Part shown: positions 1 through 5,958 of the stretch, piece by piece
How positions within the stretch are numbered: position 1 is the stretch's first letter
Layout: every line of letters starts with the position of its first letter
Assembly: GCA_030740315.1 (NCBI GenBank)
Contig: JASLXN010000042.1
Location: 1-9,465 of the forward strand
Direction: 5' to 3'
DNA: 9,465 nucleotides
DNA from: Dehalococcoidia bacterium
Lineage (GTDB): Bacteria > Chloroflexota > Dehalococcoidia > JACVQG01 > JAHKAY01
Notes under the pieces: generated by a model
Database searches by the model: none
Told to the model about the DNA's origin: nothing
What the model saw: only the letters and a program-made list of their open reading frames with translations
Translations under genes and position numbers: made by a program

Positions 1-11
1 TACGGTGCCAT
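1..11 (-). CDS. Start of a leftward gene that leaves the window (only codons 1-3 visible)
   Basis: Reading leftwards, an ATG lies at 11-9 and gives Met-Ala-Pro before the window ends. The start is supported by a strong SD sequence, GGGAGG (complement of 19-24), 7 nt upstream. A near-consensus promoter points the same way, with its -10 box at 58-63. The product cannot be named from three codons. Its position, divergent from the hydrolase-dehydrogenase-cupin set, would fit a regulator or a further pathway gene, but that is only inference. Confidence 0.5.
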
Positions 12-19
12 AATCCTAC

Positions 20-45
20 CTCCCTCTCCTCCCTCTCCTCCCTCT
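20..45. repeat. 9-bp tandem repeat (2.9 copies) carrying SD-like sequence
   Basis: The unit CTCCCTCTC starts at 20, 29 and 38; the third copy lacks its last base. On the minus strand each unit reads GAGAGGGAG, so the leader of the leftward gene starting at 11 holds several overlapping purine-rich SD-like sites. The copy nearest the gene supplies the GGGAGG that sits 7 nt from the ATG. The array lies between the predicted transcription start (near 51) and the start codon, so it would be in the 5' untranslated region. Confidence 0.8.
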
Positions 46-57
46 ACCGTGGCTACG

Positions 58-87
58 ATGATACTCCCGACGGCAAGGGGCTGTCAA
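58..87 (-). promoter_or_regulatory. Sigma70-type promoter for the leftward gene
   Basis: On the minus strand a perfect -35 box TTGACA (complement of 82-87) is followed after 18 bp by TATCAT (complement of 58-63), which matches the -10 consensus at 5 of 6 positions. Transcription would begin near 51, giving a leader of about 40 nt that contains the SD-like repeat. A perfect inverted repeat begins 7 bp upstream of the -35 box. Confidence 0.55.
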
Positions 88-94
88 AGCCCAC

Positions 95-119
95 ACTCCC
101 CAAGTCCTGGGTGGGGAGT
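95..119. promoter_or_regulatory. Perfect 8-bp inverted repeat, possible operator
   Basis: ACTCCCCA (95-102) and TGGGGAGT (112-119) are exact reverse complements separated by 9 bp. The element lies between the two divergent genes and begins 7 bp upstream of the leftward -35 box, a usual place for an activator or a repressor dimer. The 17-bp centre-to-centre spacing of the half-sites is between one and two helical turns, so a spaced dimer site or an RNA hairpin are both possible. The binding protein is unknown. Confidence 0.45.
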
Positions 120-185
120 CGAGGACACTTCGGGTGTAAGGACTGAATAGGGAGAAAGGCGACGCTAAACGATTGTCTTTGAACA

Positions 186-214
186 TTGAAACCCGTGGGG
201 TCGGGGTGTAGAAT
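186..214 (+). promoter_or_regulatory. Candidate rightward promoter before the DUF6282-type gene
   Basis: TTGAAA (186-191) and TAGAAT (209-214) are each one base from consensus and are separated by 17 bp. Transcription would start near 221, only about 10 nt before the ATG at 231, so the message would have almost no leader. This argues against using the TTG at 186 as a start codon. The match could be chance; no other good rightward promoter was seen in 120-230. Confidence 0.35.
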
Positions 215-230
215 ACAGGGCAATATTCAG

Positions 231-1079
231 ATGCTCCAGGACAATCAGCTGCTATATGGCGCCATTGATATGCATGTGCACTTTGCCCCCGATCCCTCTC
301 GGGAGCGGAAAGACTCTGCCTTAGGCCTTGCCAGGCAGGCGGCGGAGGCCGGCATGAGGGGGGTGGTGCTGAAAGCCCACCACTACTGCAGTACCCCGGT
401 GTGCTCCACGGTGAACGAGATCGATATCGGGGCGGAGTTGTTCGGCAGCCTCGTCTTGAGCCGCTCATTGGGGGGTCTTAACCCGCGGGCTGTGGAGGTT
501 GCTGCGGCGCTGGGCACACGCGTCCTCTGGATGCCCACCACCGATTCTGTGGTTGATGCCGCGAGAAGGGGGGAAGAAGGTGTGAGGCTGACTGGGGAGG
601 ACAGCACTTTGCTACCGGAAGTGGGGCGCATCCTTGAAATCGTGAAAAAGCATGACATGCTCCTCTGCACCGGGCACATCGGCCCGGAGGAGGTCTTCGC
701 CCTTGTGCGGAGGGCGGTGGGGATGGGCATCGCAACGGTGGTCACCCATCCCCTCACCACTGTGGCCGGAAGCCCCCTCTAACTGGAACGGCAACTGGAG
801 TTGGCCGATATAGGGGCGTTTATAGAGCACTGCTATGTGGCATGTACGCATCCTGAGCAGGGATTGGCCCCGATGAAAATAGTCGAAGCGGTAAAGGCGG
901 TTGGCGCCGGACGCTGCGTCCTGGATACGGACTTCGGCCAGGACTATAACCCATCCCCTGTGGAGGGGATGAGAATGATGATTGGCGCTCTGAAGGAATG
1001 CGGCTTGGGCGACAATGACCTGGAACTGGCAGTGAAAACTAACCCGGCCCGGCTCCTAGGTATAGAATTGAGCTGCTGA
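231..1079 (+). pseudogene. DUF6282-type metal-dependent hydrolase, interrupted by in-frame TAA
   Basis: This gene reads as one 282-codon frame broken by a TAA at 780-782 (codon 184). The two parts, 231-779 and 783-1079, are in the same frame and both look like an amidohydrolase-fold, DUF6282-type protein. Residues suited to metal binding are kept: DMHVH (His15, His17), LKAHH (Lys48, His50, His51), TGH (His149), THP (His173), and after the stop FIEHC (Glu199, His200) and LDTDFGQ (Asp232, Asp234). I chose the ATG at 231 because it directly precedes the conserved N-terminus; an in-frame TTG at 186 adds 15 unlikely residues. The stop falls just after the THPL segment, in the middle of the fold, so neither half should be active alone. 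Either the gene has a recent nonsense mutation, the base is a sequencing error, or the stop is read through. It precedes the dehydrogenase gene by 46 nt. The substrate is unknown. Confidence 0.7.
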
Positions 1080-1125
1080 CCCACCGGTGTTAGGCGAAGA
1101 GGAATAAAAGGAAGAAAGGGGAAGA

Positions 1126-2250
1126 ATGGGAGAGTTTACCATCGCCGTGCTGCCAGGGGATGGGATAGGGCCGGAGGTGGTCTCCCAGGGCGTGAGGGTC
1201 ATTGAGGGTGTGGGGGCAAGATTCAAACACCGCTTTCATCTCAAGAATGGTCTCTTGGGTGGGGTAGCCATAGAGCAGCACGGCATGCCGCTGCCTGGGG
1301 AGACAGTGGATCTTTGCCGCAGTGCGGGCGCCGTGCTGGTGGGGGCGGTGGGAGACTCTCGGTGGGACCACTTGCCACCTCCACAGAAGGCGGAGGCCGG
1401 ACTGACCTTACTAAGACGGGAACTTGGCATATTTGTAAACTTGCGTCCGATAAAGGTATTTCATCACCTTGAGAACTGCACCCCTTTCAAATCCGAGGTC
1501 ATACTGGGTGTAGATTTCATCATCGCCAGGGAAATGATGGGGGGTGTCATTCACGGCAAGCCGCGGGGGATGTGGCGTACGGCGCGGGGTCGGCGGGCCG
1601 TGAACACCATAAAGTATTCGGAGCCGCAGGTAGACGAGTTCCTCCGAGTGGTGTTTGAGGTGGCACGGGGCAGGCGCAGCCACCTGGGCCTGGCGATACA
1701 GGACAATGTACTGGAAACCTCGCAGCTATGGAGACAGGTGTGTGCGGGCATTCCTGAAGAGTACCCCGAGGTGACGGTGGATTACATGTACCCTGATGCG
1801 TGTGCCATGCAGCTTATCCGTAACCCGGCCGAGTTCGATGTCCTGGCCATGGACAACCTGCTGACCGCTGGGATGCTCAACGACCAGGGTGCTGCCATAA
1901 TGGGGTCCATGGGAATGACTGCCTCAGCGGAGATGAACCCAAGGCGAAAAACCAGGCAAGCGGGTGAGGGGGTGCTTGCGGGCGCATTTGGCCTTTATGA
2001 GCCGGTGCACGGCTCCGCCCCCAAATATAGGGGACAGAACAAGGTGAATCCCATAGCAACTATTCTTAGTGTAGCCCTTATGCTGCGGTATTCCTTGAAC
2101 CTGTATGCAGAGGCGGAGGGGGTGGAGTCGGCTATAGAGATGGCCCTGGAAAGAGGTTACCGCACCTATGATATTATGGAGCACGGCAGACAGCAGGTGA
2201 CTACCGACGGTATGGGCGAGGTTGTAGTCTCAGCACTGCTAGAAGGATAA
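1126..2250 (+). CDS. Isocitrate/isopropylmalate dehydrogenase-family protein with altered active site
   Basis: At 374 residues this has the full length of a LeuB-type beta-decarboxylating dehydrogenase. Family marks are the N-terminal PGDGIGPEV (10-18), Glu90 and Arg97 in the substrate loop, Arg107 in NLRP, Arg135 in AREMMGG, Tyr164 and Asp224. Two core features differ. The catalytic lysine of the usual VDKAN segment is Gln192 (AIQDN), and the usual GDxxSD metal motif reads TAGMLND, leaving Asp253 but not the first Asp. The cofactor loop HGSAPKYRGQNKVNP (295-309) carries Lys300, Tyr301 and Val307, spaced as in NADP-dependent isocitrate dehydrogenase rather than NAD-type LeuB; Tyr348 also matches, but the following Arg is Glu352. 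The ATG has a GGGGAAG SD site. The cupin follows 5 nt after the stop. No other leucine genes are nearby, so leucine synthesis is unlikely. Its reaction is unknown; the altered lysine suggests a changed or lost decarboxylation. Confidence 0.85.
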   Translation: MGEFTIAVLPGDGIGPEVVSQGVRVIEGVGARFKHRFHLKNGLLGGVAIEQHGMPLPGETVDLCRSAGAVLVGAVGDSRWDHLPPPQKAEAGLTLLRRELGIFVNLRPIKVFHHLENCTPFKSEVILGVDFIIAREMMGGVIHGKPRGMWRTARGRRAVNTIKYSEPQVDEFLRVVFEVARGRRSHLGLAIQDNVLETSQLWRQVCAGIPEEYPEVTVDYMYPDACAMQLIRNPAEFDVLAMDNLLTAGMLNDQGAAIMGSMGMTASAEMNPRRKTRQAGEGVLAGAFGLYEPVHGSAPKYRGQNKVNPIATILSVALMLRYSLNLYAEAEGVESAIEMALERGYRTYDIMEHGRQQVTTDGMGEVVVSALLEG

Positions 2251-2255
2251 AGCAC

Positions 2256-2633
2256 ATGAAAAAGACGGCTTATGTGGTGCGACCCGATGGCCTTCCCACC
2301 TATTCCTCAGCAGCTCACGCCGGGACAATGAACCGGAGGTTAATAGGTAAAGAGACCGTTGGGGCCGGTAATATGGAGGTTGTGTTAGGGGAGGTGGACT
2401 TGGATGGTATGGCCGGGGCACACTACCACGATGTTGCCGAGCAGGCCATGTATCTCCTGGAGGGGAAGTGCATAGTGGAGGTGGAGGGGGAGAGCTTTGA
2501 GATGGGGCCGGGCGATATGGCCTTCTTCCCGCCGGGTGTCCGTCACGAGGCAGTCCCTATGGGGGGACCCGTCAAGATACTCGTCATCTACTCCCCGCCG
2601 CTGGCGGATCCCACCACCGCTTTCCGGACTTAA
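2256..2633 (+). CDS. Small cupin-domain protein
   Basis: This 125-residue protein is a single cupin_2-type beta-barrel. Motif 1 is seen in AGAHYHDVAEQ, giving the HxHx3E metal ligands, and is followed by YLLEGK. Motif 2 is GDMAFFPPGVRHEAV with its histidine. All four usual metal-binding positions are therefore present. The ATG lies 5 nt after the dehydrogenase stop, and its SD site (AGAAGGA, 2241-2247) lies inside the end of that gene, so the two are almost certainly co-transcribed and translationally linked. Small cupins of this kind occur in catabolic operons as isomerases, decarboxylases, dioxygenases or sensors, and the sequence alone does not decide between these. No terminator is evident in the 41 bp between its stop and the convergent SDR stop. 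Confidence 0.88.
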   Translation: MKKTAYVVRPDGLPTYSSAAHAGTMNRRLIGKETVGAGNMEVVLGEVDLDGMAGAHYHDVAEQAMYLLEGKCIVEVEGESFEMGPGDMAFFPPGVRHEAVPMGGPVKILVIYSPPLADPTTAFRT

Positions 2634-2674
2634 AAAGGAAGGGCAGAGATACTCCCCCGTGCTTTACGCCGTGC

Positions 2675-3448
2675 CTACCCATGTGCCTGTAGGCTCTTCC
2701 ACTCTAGGCTGACCAGAGACTTACACGTGAGACTTACCGCGCTCTGAGCAGCCAGGAACACCGCCACCTCCGCCATGGCCTCCGGTGGCTCCGGCTGCTG
2801 TAGCTGCTCCTTGGCCATATCCGATTCCGCATAGCCGGAGTACCTCAGCCCCTCGGTGTCCACGGCGGTTGACGGAGAGAGACTGTTGACGCTGATATTG
2901 TACTCCCGCAGTTCCTCAGCCAGGCTCATGGTCAGGCTCTCTATGCCGGCCTTGGTAACTCCGTAGGTGAGATAGCCCGGGCTGGGCCCCTTTCCCATCC
3001 ACGAGGAGATATTTATGATGCTGCCGCTCTTTCTCTCCATCATGTGTGGCAGCACCGCCTTGATGCACATGAAGGTTCCCCGTAGGTTGACCCGCACGGC
3101 AAGGTCCCAACGCCGTATGGGGAGCTCGGCAAATGGGCCCACTGGGAACACACCAGCGTTGTTGACCAGTATATCTATCTGGCCCAACTCGGCCAGTGCT
3201 TGGCGCACCATCTCCTGCACATCCTCTTCACTGGATATATCTACCTTGATGGGGACGGCCCGCCGCCCCAGTGACCGAATCATCTCTGCGGTCTCATGAA
3301 TGGTGCCGGGCATCCGGGACTGGTCTGCGGACTCCGTCCGGGCGGCAACTACCACATCCGCCCCCTCCCGGGCCATGGCCAAGGCTATGGCCTTGCCTAT
3401 GCCGCGGCTGCTGCCGGTAACTATGGCAATCCTGTCCTTAAGTCTCAA
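2675..3448 (-). CDS. Short-chain dehydrogenase/reductase (SDR family)
   Basis: The protein has 257 residues, a usual length for a classical SDR acting on an alcohol or ketone with NAD(P). The nucleotide motif is TGSSRGIG (11-18). NNAG is at 96-99. The catalytic set is Asn121, Ser149, Tyr162 and Lys166, in the expected YxxxK arrangement. Arg37 at the end of the second strand suggests NADP(H). A PGTIHETAEMI segment (47-57) recalls the hydroxysteroid-dehydrogenase-like (HSDL2-type) branch. The C-terminus after 235 keeps the usual strand but ends in an atypical LEWKSLQAHG instead of the common VDGG. The start is TTG at 3448: an SD-like AAGGGGGGAG lies 4 nt upstream and an in-frame TGA lies just beyond it, so no ATG is available upstream. 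It converges on the cupin and may act in the same pathway, but this is not shown. Confidence 0.9.
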   Translation of the reverse strand: MRLKDRIAIVTGSSRGIGKAIALAMAREGADVVVAARTESADQSRMPGTIHETAEMIRSLGRRAVPIKVDISSEEDVQEMVRQALAELGQIDILVNNAGVFPVGPFAELPIRRWDLAVRVNLRGTFMCIKAVLPHMMERKSGSIINISSWMGKGPSPGYLTYGVTKAGIESLTMSLAEELREYNISVNSLSPSTAVDTEGLRYSGYAESDMAKEQLQQPEPPEAMAEVAVFLAAQSAVSLTCKSLVSLEWKSLQAHG

Positions 3449-3855
3449 TGGACTCCCCCCTTCTCACCGGTAAGGGCCCTCGTTACGGTCGACACACTGC
3501 CTCCGGGTAGAGGGTAAACCCTAATCTGTGGGGCCGTCAAGGTTCGTTTTCGGGCAGGAGGTTGGCGCCTCTATCAGCGGTGAGGGGGCAGGTTTACGCC
3601 CTGGGGTGTTGCACTTGTCGGTCTGTCACTACTGCGTCTGGTTATAGCCCCCACCCTTGCAAGGGCGAGGGCTATGCTTTATCTTAGGGAAAATGCAACC
3701 AGAGGTTGTTTGGAAGCTGTGCTCTGGCCACCCCTCCGCCAGCACAAAGATATGGCAGTTGTGCCCTTACACCTCTTGGGGGTGAAGCTTCCCAGATCTA
3801 GCTACCGGGTGGATGAGTGGGGACGAAGAAGCTTGGTGGATGAGAGGTGTTAACC
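3449..3855. other. Gene-free divergent region between SDR and nitronate monooxygenase
   Basis: No reading frame here looks like a protein, and I see no tRNA or known riboswitch. It should hold the promoters of both flanking genes. The features seen are a 15-bp-arm inverted repeat at 3644-3675, a small palindrome AGGGTAAACCCT (3511-3522) about 65 bp upstream of the SDR start, and a 6-bp inverted pair GCACAA/TTGTGC (3742-3747 and 3759-3764). No convincing -35/-10 pair was found for either gene. Confidence 0.6.
3644..3675. repeat. 15-bp-arm inverted repeat in the divergent region
   Basis: Arm 3644-3658 and arm 3661-3675 pair at 13 of 15 positions around a 2-bp centre; the ends are ATAGCCC and GGGCTAT and the inner part is CCCTT/AAGGG. 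It could be an operator for a dimeric regulator, a cruciform, or one copy of a dispersed short repeat. It has no T-run on either side as an intrinsic terminator would, and it lies 180-200 bp from both start codons. Confidence 0.6.
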
Positions 3856-4983
3856 ATGAAACGGAATATACTGCGCACCAGCCTGTGCGACCTGCTAGGG
3901 ATAGAGTATCCCATCTTGCTGGCTGGGATGTGGGTGAAGGACGGCCGGGCCACCCCGCCCCCACTGGTGGCCGCGGTATCCAATACGGGGGGGCTGGGGG
4001 TGATGGCGGGACTGGGACTAGAACCTGAGGTGCTCCGCCGCCGCATCCGGGAGGTGAGAACAATGACCTCCAAACCCTTTGGGGTGGACCTGCTTCTTCC
4101 CGCCAGCCTGTCCGAGGTGCCCGAAGAGCGGCAACGGGTGAGGGAGAGACTGCAGCGGGAGCACCCCCGCCAGGTCACCATCGCTAGGGAACTGATGCAG
4201 AAGTACGGGCTACCGCCCGTGGAGGAAAAGGGCCCAGCGGAGTTGTCACCGCCGCTGATGAGGCGGCAAGTGGAGGTGGCCGTTGAGGAGAGGGTGCCGG
4301 TTCTGGCGGTGGCCCTGGGGGATGCCGAGTGGGCCGTCTCCCTAGCTCATGCCCAGGGGATAAAGGTCATCGGGCTGGCGGGCAGCCTGCGCAACGCCCT
4401 GCGCCAGCAGGAGGCTGGTGTTGACATAATCGTGGCCCAGGGCTATGAGGCTGGAGGCCATACCGGCACCGTGGCCACTCTGCCCCTTATCCCCCAGGTG
4501 GTGGATGCGGTCTCTCCCACGCCGGTGGTTGCTGCTGGTGGCATAGCCGATGGCCGGGGCCTGGCGGCCTCCCTGGCCTTGGGGGCGGTAGGGGTGTGGT
4601 GCGGCACCGCTTTCCTGCTGGCAGAGGAGAGCGGGTTGTGGCAGGCGCACCAGGAGCAAATTATGGCTGGGGCCTCGGAGGACTTTATCGTAACTAGGTG
4701 CTACACCGGTAAGACTGCCCGGGATTACCGCAACCCGGTGATTGAAGACTGGGGTGCCTCTGGGGTGGAACCACTGCCCATGCCCCTGCAGTGGGTGCTC
4801 ATGGACGACTTCGTTGCGGCGGCGGAAGCGGCTGGAAAGGCGGAGCTTATCAACAACCCCTGCGGCCAGGCGGCGGGCATGCTGGGCAGCGTCAGGCCCG
4901 CCCGCCGGATAGTGGACGAGATGGTGTCCGGCGCCCTGGAGGTATACCGCCGTCAGGAAATGGAGATAGTGCGCTCAGCCTGA
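3856..4983 (+). CDS. Nitronate monooxygenase (2-nitropropane dioxygenase family, FMN-dependent)
   Basis: This 375-residue TIM-barrel flavoprotein belongs to the nitronate monooxygenase / 2-nitropropane dioxygenase family, which uses FMN to oxidise alkyl nitronates; related members include FMN-linked enoyl reductases. Visible marks are the N-terminal IEYPILLAGM, the GYEAGGHTG loop (196-204) with the candidate catalytic His202, the phosphate-binding VVAAGGIADGRG (around 224-235) and GVWCGTAFL (246-254). A longer charged segment (about 80-130) separates the early strands from the core, as in the longer members of the family. I prefer the ATG at 3856 over the in-frame GTG at 3847, because GAGAGG (3842-3847) is well placed as an SD for the ATG and overlaps the GTG. 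The gene stands alone on its strand. Its physiological substrate cannot be read from the sequence. Confidence 0.88.
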   Translation: MKRNILRTSLCDLLGIEYPILLAGMWVKDGRATPPPLVAAVSNTGGLGVMAGLGLEPEVLRRRIREVRTMTSKPFGVDLLLPASLSEVPEERQRVRERLQREHPRQVTIARELMQKYGLPPVEEKGPAELSPPLMRRQVEVAVEERVPVLAVALGDAEWAVSLAHAQGIKVIGLAGSLRNALRQQEAGVDIIVAQGYEAGGHTGTVATLPLIPQVVDAVSPTPVVAAGGIADGRGLAASLALGAVGVWCGTAFLLAEESGLWQAHQEQIMAGASEDFIVTRCYTGKTARDYRNPVIEDWGASGVEPLPMPLQWVLMDDFVAAAEAAGKAELINNPCGQAAGMLGSVRPARRIVDEMVSGALEVYRRQEMEIVRSA

Positions 4984-5192
4984 GGCCGCTCCCCTCTTCG
5001 CCTTTGGAAACTCGGCCAGTGCCTCCGGGCTGGCCACATCCGTTTCGGTGGTTATCCAGGATTTGTCGGCGGAGAAGCGCTCTTTAAGCCGCTGCGGCAT
5101 CCATACCACCCGTTCTCAGTTCTGCTCACCCTTGAGGGAGTGGGGGGATGCCAGGTAACAATACAGGTTGCCATCGGTGTTCAGCCCAGATG
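4975..5192 (-). pseudogene. Possible remnant of an acetyl-CoA synthase C-terminus
   Basis: On the minus strand, 5115-4975 reads as 46 codons starting ERVVWMPQRLKERF and ending just inside the nitronate monooxygenase gene. RVVWMPxxLKE resembles the conserved segment near the C-terminus of the acetyl-CoA synthase subunit (AcsB/CdhC), and the following TTETDVASPEALAEF resembles its last helix. The middle is shorter than usual. The same frame continues upstream through a TGA (5118-5116) into about 25 more readable codons (from 5192) that include DGNLYCYLASPHSLKG and overlap the end of the hemerythrin gene. There is no good start codon or SD. I take it as a decayed gene end. The assignment rests on remembered motifs only and the upstream part is unassigned. 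Confidence 0.35.
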
Positions 5193-5642
5193 GGCAATGA
5201 TCCCCATCTCTTCATCCAGTTCCTTGAGGTGTCGCGGACTCAAGTGTTCCTCCGCCAACGGGAAATATGCCGTGTCCTCTTTCTCTATGTGGCCTTTCAA
5301 CATGCTGACTATGTGCTCCAGCAGGTGTTCCAACTCAGCACCGTCACCTGGCTCTTGCGAAAGGCCACTGAGGGAGGCCACCGCTTTCCAGTAGCTCTCG
5401 TGCTCACCCACCATGGCCAGTAAAGGCCCTTCCCCAGTGACCTTGGCAAGGTAGAGGAAAAGTCCCTCCTCTTCTTGGCGGAAGTGTACCCTTTGCTCTC
5501 CTTCCAGGAATACCAGTGTGGCCTTGACGGCGGCCACCGCCTGGGCGGCCTGGCCCCCTCGTAGTAGTCGTAAGGCGAGTTCCAGGTCTCCAACTGCCTG
5601 CAAGGCTTTGCGGTGACCCTCTTTCAGCAGCTCAAGTGCCAT
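5181..5642 (-). CDS. Hemerythrin-like (HHE cation-binding) domain protein
   Basis: The 153-residue, all-helical protein carries the spaced His/Glu ligands of a hemerythrin-like four-helix bundle: His10, His53-x3-Glu57 (HFRQE), His81 (EHESYW), His110, and His118-x3-Glu122 (HIEKEDTAYFP). Such domains bind a di-iron centre and serve in oxygen or nitric oxide sensing, storage or iron repair. There is no signal peptide or added domain, so it should be cytoplasmic. The ATG at 5642 has an SD site (AAGGGGT) about 6 nt upstream. In an organism likely to be anaerobic, a role in oxygen or NO protection is a reasonable guess. The gene is not tightly linked to its neighbours: about 315 bp upstream hold no clear gene. 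Confidence 0.87.
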   Translation of the reverse strand: MALELLKEGHRKALQAVGDLELALRLLRGGQAAQAVAAVKATLVFLEGEQRVHFRQEEEGLFLYLAKVTGEGPLLAMVGEHESYWKAVASLSGLSQEPGDGAELEHLLEHIVSMLKGHIEKEDTAYFPLAEEHLSPRHLKELDEEMGIIAHLG

Positions 5643-5958
5643 GATATACCCCTTGTTTCTTGCCGAATATCTAAAACCCTAATTACAAGGCACTCTCTGC
5701 AGCGCCCGTGGAATGTGATTTTCGTGATTGTTTGTGATTTTGCAGGCCGGTACACTGTAAGCGTGAGCACAAAAAAGGGCGCTAGGGCTAATACCATAAC
5801 ATTGAATGTACGCCCCATGTTCTCCTGAGAGAGGCACTTCAAGATATCTAATATTTTCGATAACCTGCCTGCGGGTGACACCCTGAAAATCATCAACGAT
5901 TATGACCCCAGGCCGTTTCACTACCAGTTCATGGGCGAGCGTACCTATTAGGGCGTAG
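5643..5958. other. About 315 bp without a convincing gene
   Basis: Two weak overlapping minus-strand frames cross this stretch. One (5978-5679, 99 codons) has a plausible middle, VDDFQGVTRRQVIENIRYLE, but no SD and a nonsense-like tail; the middle faintly recalls the end of DUF433 proteins. The other could start at the ATG at 5818, just after AGGAG, and would give a 64-residue protein with a hydrophobic N-terminal segment and a CREC pair, overlapping the hemerythrin start by 19 nt. I support neither as a gene. The region also holds three GTGATT repeats (5715-5739) and should contain the hemerythrin promoter, which I could not place. Confidence 0.5.

Noticed and set aside
186..230. TTG at 186 as the start of the hydrolase
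   Set aside because: The extra 15 residues are unlike the family, there is no SD before it, and the TTG is the start of a likely -35 box.
16..468. 150-codon minus-strand frame across the left control region and the hydrolase gene
   Set aside because: It is rich in Pro, Arg and Ser with no recognisable motif, and it lies opposite a frame with clear DUF6282-type motifs and across a promoter region, so it is a shadow of GC-rich sequence.
780..782. Recoding of the TAA as selenocysteine or pyrrolysine
   Set aside because: Those use TGA and TAG respectively; no known system reads TAA as either.
801..1079. The part after the TAA as a separate 92-codon gene starting at TTG 801
   Set aside because: It is in the same frame as the upstream part, has no SD, and begins in the middle of a fold; it is the C-terminal third of one broken gene.
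2634..2674. Bidirectional terminator between cupin and SDR
   Set aside because: I looked for a hairpin with a T-run and found only a direct repeat (CCGTGC), not an inverted one.
3500..3535. Minus-strand TTGACG with a TTTACC box as the SDR promoter
   Set aside because: The -10 box matches at only 3 of 6 positions, so I do not list it.
5715..5739. Triple GTGATT repeat as a CRISPR-like array
   Set aside because: The units are 6 bp with 3-4 bp between them, far too short for CRISPR repeats and spacers.
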